From positions 106,001 to 170,000 of the forward strand of contig CAJNDS010002613.1 of assembly GCA_905221605.1 (NCBI GenBank): a stretch of 64,000 bases of DNA. Reading direction: 5' to 3'. The position numbers and the translations under genes are program-made. This DNA is from Symbiodinium natans (taxonomy: Eukaryota; Sar; Dinophyceae; Suessiales; Symbiodiniaceae). This document shows, one piece after another, positions 31,236 through 40,324 of this stretch (position 1 is its first letter; every line of letters begins with the position of its first letter). The notes beneath the pieces were generated by a model that did no database searches, had not been told where the DNA came from, and saw nothing but the letters and a program-made list of their open reading frames with translations.

Positions 31236-31551
31236 AAACCGCAGAGTCGCTAGTGTTGCGCCCGGCAGCCACGTCGCGGGCCACGCGACGCACGCCCGCC
31301 TGCTCGGCGGGGGCCCACCTCAACTGGGGGATTCTCCTGTTAACGGCGTCGACTGCACGCCCCACTTCATCCATATAGGCCTCGCCCTCCTGGCGCTGCC
31401 GCCGGTTGGCTAGCCATTCGTTGAAGGCCCGAGCATCGATCAACTGCTGCTGCCGCTTGTAGAGCAGCGGCGTCAAGTTGTAGCTGGGATACTGCTTGTG
31501 AAACGCCCGCAGCATCGCGGCCTCATTGCGCCGCTCGGGGAAGGGCATCAT
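31219..31551 (-). CDS. Small viral protein, unknown
   Basis: A 110-codon intact frame starts at the ATG at 31551 (MMPFPERRNEAAMLRAFHKQ). It is basic, mostly helical and rich in Arg and Gln, with no recognised motif. Tight packing (17-base overlap downstream, 6-base gap upstream) supports it as a real gene of the viral late cluster. Confidence 0.5.
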   Translation of the reverse strand: MMPFPERRNEAAMLRAFHKQYPSYNLTPLLYKRQQQLIDARAFNEWLANRRQRQEGEAYMDEVGRAVDAVNRRIPQLRWAPAEQAGVRRVARDVAAGRNTSDSAVYGGLM

Positions 31552-31557
31552 CTCTTT

Positions 31558-31965
31558 TTACAAGTCCATTGTGTTTGCGAGCAGGAGCTCATGGAAGCGG
31601 TCGGCTCGCGAGAGCTGCTTGGCGCGGCGAGCCTCCGAGGGCGTCATACGCACGGGTTGCTGGGGCTCAGGCGGGGGCTCTTGTGCTCGCTCCTGGTGGG
31701 GCTCTTGCTGCGGCTCCGGTGTCGGCGGCTCAGTATGCTTCGGAAGCTCCGCCACGGCCACAGTCGGGGGCGGCTTTGGCTTGTTCTTCGAACCTGGCGG
31801 TCGCCCTCGCCGTTTGGGTTGGGGCGCTTCCTGAGGAACCTCGGTCGGCGGCTCGGCCACCACGGCAGGCTCGGCAGGGTCGGGAGGCTCGGCCACCACC
31901 GGCTGCGCGGGAGGCTCGGCCACGGCGGGCTCGGTGGCCACAGGAGCGGGTTCATCCTCAGCCAT
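31558..31965 (-). CDS. Viral AT-hook DNA-binding protein
   Basis: A 135-codon frame starts at the ATG at 31965 (MAEDEPAPVATEPAVAEP). The N-terminal half is a Pro/Glu/Val repeat. The middle has PKRRGRPPGSKNKPKPPP, a classic AT-hook (core GRP flanked by basic residues) that binds the minor groove of AT-rich DNA. The C-terminus is helical (RMTPSEARRAKQLSRADRF). A role in packaging or condensing viral DNA is plausible but inferred. The frame is intact and lies 21 bases from the penton-like gene. Confidence 0.6.
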   Translation of the reverse strand: MAEDEPAPVATEPAVAEPPAQPVVAEPPDPAEPAVVAEPPTEVPQEAPQPKRRGRPPGSKNKPKPPPTVAVAELPKHTEPPTPEPQQEPHQERAQEPPPEPQQPVRMTPSEARRAKQLSRADRFHELLLANTMDL

Positions 31966-31986
31966 TTTCTTTTCCAATTATTTTTT

Positions 31987-32961
31987 TTATCGTTCGGTGT
32001 CCAGAAAAACCACAAAGGAAATGCTGGTGCCTCTGGTGTTCACGATGTTGCCCTGGTAGTCGGTGAGCTTGAAGCGCAAGTGACGCAGAGTTATGGGCCC
32101 GTGCAGCTGAACCCAGTGCCCCTCTGACGTCTCGGTCTCCATGACGTGGCCCACACCTTTCGAAACGACTATTTTGCAGAGGATGTCGTGCCCCAACGGG
32201 CCCACTGTCGTCTCCCCGTTGGCCAGTGTTGGGCACCTGAGGTACAGTTCTGAGAACGGATTCATCGTCACAAAGACGAAGCGCTGCACAGAGCCTGTGA
32301 GGTAGCTGGGGCCAAGGAGGTGGTTGATGGACAGGGCTTTGCTGGGCGAGGCGCCCGGCGGGTAGGGGGCCGTGCCTGGGAAGCGTTGCCGGAGCTCGGC
32401 ATCGTTGAGGATGAGGCGCACGCCGTCGTAGGTCACGTCGAGCTCATTGGTCTCGGCGGTGTAGCTGGCGGAAGCGAAGTTGCTGCTGATCCACGCAGCC
32501 AATCGCGGCCCTGTGTACGCCCCCACCGGGAGCTCCGCGTAGTGCAGGGTGCCGGCCACCGTGTCCTCCCAGTACAAGAACGTCCCGCGGTCCGTGCTCA
32601 GGAAGGCGTCGGCAACACGGACCTTGTACACCGCAAGTTTGGCGCCGGATTGAATGTGCACACTCTCACCGATGTCGAAGGAGAAGCTGCTGTTCGTGCC
32701 CTCCGCGCGGAGGCGCGAGTCCACGTAGATACTCGTCATGCCCTTTTTAGAACGGCGCCTGAAAAACCGGGTCGGCCGCGCCGAGAACTCGCTGGCGTTG
32801 GACCCGTCGGAGGTTTGCCGGGGCCTCTCTGGCGGCGGCCAGTGGCTGGGGTCGTAGATGCCCTGCGTGCTGGTGCAGCACCTTATGTTGCTGCACTCAC
32901 TTTCGCACATCGGGCCTCCCCCCAACAACTTGGCCGCCATCTGGCTCAGGAGCGTCCCCAT
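31987..32961 (-). CDS. Penton-like (vertex) capsid protein
   Basis: This intact frame has 324 codons from the ATG at 32961; an internal ATG at about residue 75 (MTSIYVDSRLRAEGTNSSF) may be the true start. From there the protein is beta-rich: SFDIGESVHIQSGAKLAVYK, then AVYKVRVADAFLSTDRGTFL, and at the end LRHLRFKLTDYQGNIVNTRG and a final strand ISFVVFLDTER. A YVDSR opening and a closing L-x-D-x-x-G-x strand are typical of penton or minor capsid proteins of polintons and adintoviruses. It sits next to the packaging ATPase, as in those genomes. Function is inferred from this pattern and context. Confidence 0.55.
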   Translation of the reverse strand: MGTLLSQMAAKLLGGGPMCESECSNIRCCTSTQGIYDPSHWPPPERPRQTSDGSNASEFSARPTRFFRRRSKKGMTSIYVDSRLRAEGTNSSFSFDIGESVHIQSGAKLAVYKVRVADAFLSTDRGTFLYWEDTVAGTLHYAELPVGAYTGPRLAAWISSNFASASYTAETNELDVTYDGVRLILNDAELRQRFPGTAPYPPGASPSKALSINHLLGPSYLTGSVQRFVFVTMNPFSELYLRCPTLANGETTVGPLGHDILCKIVVSKGVGHVMETETSEGHWVQLHGPITLRHLRFKLTDYQGNIVNTRGTSISFVVFLDTER

Positions 32962-33379
32962 TTAGCAAGAACTTCCGGTCGAAGCGCACCCAAAACATGT
33001 CTTCCTTGGGAGCGCGGAGGTTAACGAACCAAAAGCTGTAGGGCTCCCTGGTGGCCTCCTCGTACATGGCGTAGAGGGTTTCTTTCGGGAGCATGGCGCT
33101 CAGCTCCTCCACCAAGGCATCCAGCTCCAGTTGGTTTCGCAACCGGAAGACGCAGTAGAACATGACGTTGACCCGCACGGCGGAGCTCATGAGCCGCAGC
33201 TTCTGGGTGCTCACCCAGGTGTTGATGCAAAAATGTCTGCCCCTGATGAACAGGGTGTCCAAAACGCCATCTCCCGTCTTGCGGTGCGCCGCAGCATTAT
33301 CGGCATGGTCATCTAGAACGACCAAAACCTGGTACAGCTTCTTGAGGCCCAGCTCCTTGCTCTTCTGGGTGATGCGCTT
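32897..33379 (-). pseudogene. FtsK/HerA (A32-like) packaging ATPase, C-terminal half
   Basis: After an in-frame TAG at 33379-33381, the minus strand reads KRITQKSKELGLKKLYQ and then VLVVLDDHAD, a Walker B. This is followed by LFIRGRHFCINTWVSTQKL and SSAVRVNVMFYC, the GRH...STQ sensor and arginine region of A32-like genome-packaging ATPases. The Walker A half is missing: at 33390 the sequence switches to the polymerase gene on the other strand. The 3' end overlaps the penton-like gene by 65 bases. The motor would pump DNA into capsids; this copy cannot. Confidence 0.7.
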
Positions 33380-33389
33380 CTAGTCGGCG

Positions 33390-34955
33390 ATGATCTTCAC
33401 CCCCCGAGAGATCCGGGAATTCTGCCTTTGGCGCCAGGCCCCGATGTTCTACGTGGACTGCCAGGGCCGCCTGCTGGACAAGTACGAGCCTACCGTCAAG
33501 GAGCAGCGGGCCGTGGCCTTCACGAGCTGGAACGGCCACGCCTTCTTCTACAAATCCGCCCGCACCGTCGCGAAGTGCGAGCCGATCGGGGAGCGGGCCA
33601 GGTACCGGGGCGAGAGGAAGCCCGGCGAAACGCCCGAGTTCAAGGATTGGCGGGAGTGGGAGGACCTGGAGCAGGTCCGGAGGGAGCTCCTGGCCGAGGG
33701 GCACTGCCCGAAGGTGGTCATGCGAAGCATGAGCGAGTGGCGGTGCCTGCGGCTGAGGGTGCGGGGCGGCGAGGACTGTGTCATCTCCGCCTTCCACGAA
33801 GACCTGGATGTGCTGCAGGCCTGGATGGGGCGGCTGGGGCTCCCCTATTGCGGGCAGCGTCTGGCGGGCGCCGCGAGCGAGGTCTTCCTTCACCTTCTCA
33901 AGGCCCGCCGCGATCCGCCCGGATCTCGGCAAGCCCTGCTCGCGGAGCAGGACCATCAGTGCAAGCTCTGCGCGGCCCCCATCACCGCAACCACGTGCGA
34001 GTTGGACCACATCGTCCCCGTGCACCAGTCCTTCGCCGCACAGGCCCAGAACCTCCAGGCACTGTGCCTCGAGTGCCACCGGAACAAAACGGGTCTGGAG
34101 TCCTCGCACGCCACGACACTGGAGTCGCGCTTCAGCCGGCGGGCTTACGAGCAGTACGTGGAATCGCCTCGACTCCCGCCGCTCGTCTTCAAGCTCAACA
34201 GCCACAAGCCGGACCACATCTGCCACGGTATAGACGTGGTGCGGTGCCGCAAGAACGGTCTGGCCCATGCCAAATTCCCGGCGCCCATCTTCTGCCCCAA
34301 GAACAACGTGGAGCAACCCCGCGAAGGGCACCTGGCGGACCTGACCTACGTGAGGCTCCGGGAGGACGGGCGTTGGGCGGTGTTCAAGCAACTCCCCTAC
34401 GTCGGCCAGGGCTGGTACGCCAAGCCTGCGGTGGCCTACATGCTGGAAAAGGGCCTTGCGACATGGAGTGACTTCGTGTACAGCCTGGACGCCACGGCGC
34501 ACGTGGACCAGGAGTCCGTGGCTCAGGCCCTGCAGAAAATGGAGGCGGCTTGGCCGGAGGGAGAGGAGCACTACGCGAAGCTGTCGGTGAATGCCCTCAT
34601 CGGGCTGTGGGCACGCAACATGAACCTCATCTACACCATGCGCACCAGCAACCACCAGTTCGACGGGTCCGGGTGCCAGCACCGGGAGCTGTTCCTGGAC
34701 GCCGCGGGTGGGATGCACTGGGATCACATCTACGTGACCCAGTTGTTGTCCAACCGGAGCTGCCGGCCTGTGCACGACTTCGTGATGGCCTCGGAGTACG
34801 TCGCCGTCTCCAGAATCCGGGATGCACTCGCAACCGTGCCGTCGAGGTAGCTGAAGGCCGTCAAAGCGGACTGCGTCGTCTTCCAGGACCTGCCCAAAAA
34901 GTTCCAGGGCCTTGTAGACAGCCTGGTCCGCGAAAGGCACCCCGACGGCACGCCC
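33390..34955 (+). pseudogene. Viral family B DNA polymerase with inserted HNH nuclease domain, truncated
   Basis: The frame opens FTPREIREFCLWRQAPMF without the N-terminal exonuclease part. Residues around 180-235 form an HNH endonuclease: CKLCAAPI, then CELDHIVPVHQ and LQALCLECHRNKTG, with paired CxxC zinc ligands. The polymerase resumes after it, with YAKLSVNALIGLWARN matching PolB motif B (K-x-x-x-N-x-x-x-G). A TAG at 34848 is followed in frame by LKAVKADCVVFQ, the motif C-like segment. The protein continues into the helicase downstream, so it was a Pol-helicase fusion. Truncation and stop make it inactive. HNH insertions in viral polymerases are uncommon. Confidence 0.6.
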
Positions 34956-35474
34956 GTGTACCGATGCGAGGAGGTCAAGGGCCTCGAAGGCCAGTATCGG
35001 ATCCCCCGAATCGAGGCGGAGTGGATGTGCAACATTGACACCTGGAAGGTCGCGGAGGACCCTCTCCTCCACTGCCTCGAGGGCGGGAGCCTGCTGCTGA
35101 CCGGCTACCCGGGCACCGGGAAGACCCACCTGGCGCGCCAGATCGTGACCGCCCTCCGGGAAGAAGGGTACAAGGTGAAGATCATCACGAAGACCCACTC
35201 CTCCGTGCAGAACTTTGGCATGCAGGCGGAGACGGCCGACCACTGGGTGCGGAGCACCGTCCGGAACGGCTACTGCAACATCGACTGCCTGGTGGTGGAG
35301 GAGATTACGCAGCTCGACACGGGGCTGTGGAACCATCGCCTGCGTCTCCATGAACCGCAAAGTCAAGTTCCTGCTGCTTGGCGACTTCCGCCAGTTCCCC
35401 GCCGTCATGGACAACTTCGCGGGCACCCCGGTGCAGCGGGAGCTCAAGCACTGCCAGCTGCTCCACGACCCCAT
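34956..35474 (+). pseudogene. SF1 helicase domain fused to the viral polymerase, N-terminal part
   Basis: The domain begins after IPRIEAEWMCNIDTW. It has Walker A LLLTGYPGTGKTHLARQ, a following strand YKVKIITKTHSSVQNF and Walker B CLVVEEITQLDTGLW. A one-base shift near 35335 leads into VSMNRKVKFLLLGDFRQFPA, where GDFRQF is motif III of RecD/Pif1-like SF1 helicases. Coding continues VQRELKHCQLLHD and stops being viral at about 35474. The missing remainder matches the fragment at 1-371. The interrupting DNA is the large element, and the shared ACGAC(C) at both junctions may be its target duplication. Confidence 0.65.
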
Positions 35475-37048
35475 CATTGCGCAATGCCTTCGATTGTCGG
35501 GAGCGCTGCAACATGTTGACCTTGCGAATATGTTGGCATGCCCGGTTCCGCAGTTAGATAAAGCAAGGCTCTCGGAGTCCCTGGTAGGGTATGGTTTCCT
35601 GACCACTGCCCAGTATATTGCGGATCTTTTCTTCGCGGTGGCGGATATGCCGAGCGTCATCAACGCCAGCTTTCCGGCCATGATGTGCTACTCTGACCCG
35701 GATTATTGGCTGGGTGCGCTCCTGCTCGCATTTGAGTCCCACCAAAAAGGCCCCCTGGAGCGCACTGCCGGACTGCCCATTGTTGTGGGCTTTCCCGAAT
35801 CCGACCACAAGATTACTGACCTCCAGGTCAATGTGCCGCCAGCGGCCATGGTGGCTTTCCTTGCCGGCCGCGCTTATCGGCTGCCCACATGCCCTACAAC
35901 CAAGTATGCGGTGGACCCAAGTAGCGGACTCCCTCAGGTCAGTGGGCAGGTGTCCCAGGAGGCCTTGCAGGCATGGGCGGAGGCCGCCAAACACACGGAA
36001 TTTCGCTGCAGGGCTCACAAAGCGCCGATACCAAGAGTTTAAGCCGGAGTTGCCCCCTGCCCATTTTCTTGAGGCCATCAGGCTCGCCCTAGCAGCCTCG
36101 GTGGCCAATCAGAACATTGAGCACTTTTGGTCCGTCTTTAACCTGGAATGGCCCGACACTACTGCTCGGATGGCTGTGTTCCTCCGGCGTGTGCTGCCCT
36201 TAGAAAGCCTGCTTGCCTCGTCCCGTGGCGAAAACGCGGGTGTGAACGAGATCCAAACCTCGCCGGATGTGTACAGTGTCTCTTCCGACACGGAAGCTGT
36301 GTCTCCCGCATCGATGGAGGACCTGGCAGAGGAAGCGGACGAACCAGAGGCGCAGGTGCACGATTGGCGTTTCTCTGAACTGCGAACTACTGACCTTGCG
36401 GCCTTGCGAGAAGTTGATGTTGCTGCTCCTTTTCGGCTGCCGGTCATTGACGATGAGCATTGGAAAGGGCGCGCAACACCTACTAAGCATGGACCCCAAC
36501 GTTCCCGGAATGCGTGGTATGATGCTGCCACTGCTCATTGGGCTGCCCTCAAGGGGCTCGCAAGATCCAAGCATCCAACTAAGCAGCAACTCAACAGCTT
36601 CTGGTTCAAGCTGTACTGCCATGGCACTCCCAAGGAGCCCGAGCCCTCGGCCCTCGCTGCCGCGCTTACCACCTTCCCCTTTCAGTATCGGGACGAAGGT
36701 GTTGTGCAATATCGGCAAATACAGGACGCCATCCGGACGATGTGGCATGCAGCCCAAGCCTCAATGAAACGGCACATAGGGGGCTCCATCCCAACTGGCA
36801 TCCCTGAGTGGGGGGTTAGCGAGGAGGAGTTGCCACAAGTATGCGTCAGGCCTCGTGATGCCGCCAGTGACGAGGATTTGAAAGTGGCCGAAGGTACTAA
36901 GCCGGTTGCCAAAAAGTCAGGAAGACGGGCCCATACTGTCTCTGCAGGCTACCGCCCACGACGCCCTGGGAAGGCCCTTGGCAATAATCCCTCACACCCA
37001 CCTGATTGCATGGGTGGGACCACTGGACTGTATTATCTGAATCGGTAG
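35475..37048 (+). pseudogene. Unknown first protein of the large element, one frameshift
   Basis: The frame runs on from the viral helicase without a stop: RLSGALQHVDLANMLACP and GYGFLTTAQYIADLFFAVAD, up to about 36015. A one-base shift there leads to RRYQEFKPELPPAHFLEAIR and a long acidic, then basic region to 37048 (FWSVFNLEWPDTTARMAVFL). It totals about 520 codons. I recognise no family. The middle is acidic and serine-rich (DVYSVSSDTEAVSPASMED) and the end is Lys/Arg-rich (KKSGRRAHTVSAGYRPRRPG), as in nuclear or DNA-binding proteins. It has no visible match in copy 1. Alternatively it is a host-derived fragment. Confidence 0.35.
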
Positions 37049-37109
37049 CTGTCGCGACTCAATGGCTTCCGTCCTGGGAGCCTCCAGGGAGCCTGCTGCT
37101 CTTGACTGC

Positions 37110-38525
37110 GGCTCGCGGCTGCCCCACTGGCTGACCACCATGGGAGCCCTGGGCTGGTCTGCAGTGCTCACTTGTAAGTCCCCAGTGGCTGACCACCATG
37201 GGGCGCACGGACGCTTGTAATAGGAAGTTTCCATGGCACCCCAACCTGCGTCGGCGAATGTGGTGAGGTGTACAACTTCAAGGCGCTTGAGCCCTCGGCC
37301 CTTGTTGTTGACCCTGCCGTCTCCTCTTGCCTTGCGGAAGGAAGGATTCGTGCAACATTGGCAAACCCTGAGGTCCACTGCTCCGCTATGTGCAAGGACT
37401 GGTGTTTCCCCCAGTGGAATCGGTCGCTACTGATGCGCATTGACCTCCCTTCTGGCTGGTTGATGCAACTTGTCGGGACGGGGACACCCTTCTGGGTGGG
37501 CGCTGCGGTGAGCCTAATGGAGCGGAGAGCCTCTCGCTCGGGGCTGCTCCACTGGCTGACCTCCATGGAGTACTCTGGGCTGGTCTTGCCTTGATTGTTC
37601 ATCGTGTTATGTCCAAGGTAAGACTGCCCAGTCTTCCTCTCCTCTGGCCCCGTCAGCCGGGTCGGTTGCTCCATTTCTGTGCTATGGCCTTACGTGAACC
37701 CTTCGGCCTTGAGACCCAACAACCGCCAACCCTGGTTGCCCCGCTGCTCATCGCTGGACAAGACGACACGTGATTCACGTGCTGTCACGGCAATGTGACC
37801 CGCCCTTCTGTAATATCTCGGCTGAGTGCCGACTCTGGAAAGACCAATACTGCGGTGCTTTCTTCCAGACTGTGGGCACTTCTATGTGGAGAATTTACAC
37901 CCACTGCCATGGCAGGGAGCCATTGAGCACCTGTGCACTAACCTGGCCTTCAAGAGGGTCATCCTCGTCTGTGCTTGGCCTGCGGCGGCACAGCTGTTTC
38001 GCCGCTTGCTTGGCTGTAACCTGATGGCTCTGATTGGATCAAAGCAGTTTTACCATGGAGATCCTTGCGCTTCGGCACGCAAACGTGATGTGAGCCCTCC
38101 CGTCTCCTTCCCGACGTACCTCGTGGGTTACGGTTAGGGTTTGGAGGGACCTGATGCAGACTGATGCGCAGGCCAACGCAAAAGCTGTGTGGCCTTGTGT
38201 GCGATGTCTTGACTGGGGGTCTTCGGTCGTCACTTTAAACTCTGTGGTTTTAAGGGTTTGGCAACGTGCTGATGACTCTCACGGTGGAATCGGTAGCTGT
38301 AGCTACTCACGCAGTGAAGGCTTGGCCTCCCCTCTGGCCGTCTGATGAGACTTTGCTTGTGCGCGGACATCTATCCAGGTGGGCGCAGCTGCAAGCCAGG
38401 GTGAGAGGAGGACCTTTCGCTCGGGGCTGCTCCACTGGCTGACCACCATGGAGTGCCCTGGGCCGGTCTTGCCTTGATAGTTCTTGCTGTTAAGTCCCCA
38501 CTGGCTGACCACCATGGGGCATACG
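37110..38525 (+). repeat. Three dispersed copies of a ~100-bp unit with CACTGGCTGACCACCATGG
   Basis: Units at about 37110-37215, 37535-37620 and 38416-38525 share GGGCTGCTCCACTGGCTGAC, then CACCATGGAG, CTGGGCTGGTCTTGCCTTGA and (in two of them) a second CACTGGCTGACCACCATGGGG. They flank and separate the hydrolase-like remnant and are not seen in copy 1. Embedded GTAAGTCC may be splice-site-like. Confidence 0.6.
37684..38345 (+). pseudogene. Alpha/beta-hydrolase-like protein remnant (copy 2)
   Basis: From the ATG at 37684 the reading MALREPFGLETQQPPTLVA mirrors copy 1. About 98 extra bases (37765-37862) then separate it from GHFYVENLHPLPWQGA in another frame, ending TYLVGYG followed by a stop where copy 1 has TYLIGLGSGG. 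The extra segment ends in a pyrimidine-rich CTTTCTTCCAG and may be an intron lost or altered in copy 1. Similarity continues weakly to about 38200. The nucleophile-elbow glycine/serine is destroyed here, so this copy is dead. Confidence 0.45.
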
Positions 38526-38660
38526 CACGTCTTTCCTCTCCTTTGGGGAGTCTGACCTGTAACATCCCTTTGCCACTGCGGGTCTGTTATCTGTCCTTGA
38601 CGATGGGTACGTGATCCTGACCATCGAGTGATGACCTCGGTTCGATTCGAATGATGTCGC

Positions 38661-39687
38661 ACCAGTAGCTACATGATGGTGGTTTTGAGAATCTGGCAGT
38701 GTCGCAATTTGCGATTCCCCGCATGCTCTGTGCTGTATGATTGCACCGGGACTTCAACGACGACTTCGAGTACTGAGTGCGTGGGGTTACCTAGTAGTTC
38801 AGCGCCTTTGCTTGCTTTGTTTCTTCTGTTTCTTTGGTTCTTGGGTGGTTGCGTGGTGTGTTTGGTGGTTTGAGCGCGCTGACTTCGTTTCACCTGTTAT
38901 GTCGAGCCCAACAAGACCGGCCTACTGTGCTACTGATGTAGTAAAGAGGCGTCAGTCCAAAAAAAAAGAGTTTAAGAATGCGCTTATGGCCGAGCTTAGC
39001 GCTATGTTAGAGACCGAGTGATGGTTCAGCGCACCTTTTGAGACCTTGCAAGCTGAACGCTTATGAATCCACCAAGAAGTGCAGGTATTGGGGGCGGTCG
39101 TCAGGCAAGTCGGCGCCTTCCTTTCTGAAGCTTGGTCGAGCAGTTCTCGGAACTTGCAGATGGCACGGAAACCTGCAAGCCGGTTGTCCAAGGTAAGACG
39201 AAACAGAAGAGTCGCTGACCAGGCGCGGAAGGAACTCGTTCTTGGCCTTGGCAACCGCATTGCCTAAAAAGAAGTTGGTGGTGGTTCTCAGGTTTGCAGG
39301 ATAGGGACAGGGCACATCGATGCACGCGCCCAAATAGACGTGCATCGGTATCTTTTCCGACGCGGCCGGCGTGCGCGTTAAATGGCATACGTTGCAAGAA
39401 CGGATTTCTCACGCTGACGAGGGCACCCGTCCGGCCCATAAAAACGGTGGCCATATTTCTAAGATTTGACCTGAGCCGTGACGGCGTGCTTGCTGCAGCC
39501 TCTGCCAGAAAGTTAGACAAGGGGTATTCGTTACAGAACCGGGCGCCGGAAAGGCGGCCCGGACGAGCACTCTCTCAAGTCAAGAGGCCCTTGCGGACCT
39601 CTTGGCTAGCAGGATTGCCCACCTTCGCAATGGCAATTCTGCCCACACGGCGCAGCTCGTGCAGCTAGTCTTGATGGGCCCATCACC
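38661..39687. other. No supportable gene
   Basis: Short open frames on both strands overlap and lack domains. A stretch around 38919-38970 (ACTGTGCTACTGATGTAGTA) resembles 52493-52545, and GTGGTGTGTTTGGTGG near 38855 recurs near 51325, which suggests a dispersed repeat family. Confidence 0.4.
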
Positions 39688-40310
39688 TTTGCTCAAAGGG
39701 GGGCTTAAGGGGGGGCTTAAGGGGGGGCTTAAAGGGGGGCTTAAGGGGGGGCAAAGGGGGGGGCTTTGAAGGGGCTTTAAAGGGGGCTTAAAGGGGGCTT
39801 AAAGGGGGGGGCTTAAGGGGGGGGCTTAAGGGAGGCTTAAGGGGGGGCTTAAGGGGGGGCTTAAGGGGGGGCTTAAGGGGGGGCTTAAGGGGGGGCTTAA
39901 GGGGGGCTTAAGCTTAGGGGGTTTAAAGGGGGGCTTAAAGGGGGGCTTAAAGGGGGGCTTAAAGGGGGGCTTAAAGGGGGATTTAAGGGGGGCTTAAGGG
40001 AAGCTTAAGGGGGAGGCTTGAAGGGGCTTAAAGGGGGGCTTGAAGGGGGGCTTAAAGGGGGGCTTCAAGGGGGTCTTAAAGGGGGGCTTCAAGGGGGGCT
40101 TAAAGGGGGGCTTAAAGGGGGGCTTAAAGGGCTTAAAGGGGGGGAAGGGGGGTTTAAAAGGGGGCTTAAAGGGGGGCTTCAAGGGCTTTGAAGGGGGCTT
40201 AAAGGGCTTAAAGGGGGGGGCTTAAAGGGGGGCTTAAAAGGGGGCTAGAGAGGCTTAAGGGGGGGGGCTTAAGGGGGCTGAAAAAAGGGTGGCTTAAGGG
40301 CGACTCTAAA
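39688..40310 (+). repeat. G-rich GGGGGGCTTAA(A) tandem array 1
   Basis: About 600 bases are built from units of 11-13 bases, G5-8 followed by CTTAAA, CTTAAG or CTTCAA. Each unit contains or nearly contains the palindrome CTTAAG. Open frames across it (GGLK or PPFK repeats) reflect the repeat, not genes. Runs of G this regular can fold into G-quadruplexes. Confidence 0.9.
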
Positions 40311-40324
40311 CATTACTTTATCTT

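Larger units (their letters stand above)
27951..35474. mobile_element. Integrated polinton-like virus (fragmented)
   Basis: This GC-rich block carries fibre, major capsid, a 432-codon minor/membrane protein, a 110-codon protein, an AT-hook protein, a penton-like protein and a packaging ATPase remnant, all on the minus strand. A PolB-helicase follows on the plus strand. This is the gene set of polinton-like viruses/adintoviruses (a double-jelly-roll capsid lineage). The ATPase and polymerase are both truncated where they meet at 33380-33390, so a deletion joined them. The block is bounded by retroelement repeat at 27950 and by the large element at 35475. Such viruses infect protists, and integrated copies are common in algal genomes. 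No integrase or protease gene is seen here. Confidence 0.7.
35475..38660 (+). mobile_element. Large unclassified element, copy 2 (5' part, plus orientation)
   Basis: Starting right after the viral helicase break, this segment carries a 520-codon unknown frame, repeated non-coding units and an alpha/beta-hydrolase-like remnant homologous to 8275-9150. The helicase and 944-codon genes present in copy 1 are absent; the sequence changes character near 38660. Copy 2 supplies the left junction with the virus and copy 1 the right junction. Its end point is judged only by loss of similarity. Confidence 0.45.

Noticed and set aside
33428-34471. 347-codon plus-strand frame overlapping the polymerase
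   Set aside because: It is a shadow frame of the GC-rich polymerase; the conserved HNH and PolB motifs are in the other frame.
33309-35681. 790-codon minus-strand frame opposite the polymerase-helicase
   Set aside because: It is antisense openness due to GC-rich codon use. It has no motifs, while the plus strand has Walker A, HNH and PolB motifs.
38630-38660. tRNA-like T-loop sequence GGTTCGATTC
   Set aside because: Flanking bases do not pair as a T-stem, and no D or anticodon arm fits upstream.
39690-40230. Open frames encoding GGLK/PPFK repeats
   Set aside because: They are translations of the G-rich tandem repeat on both strands.
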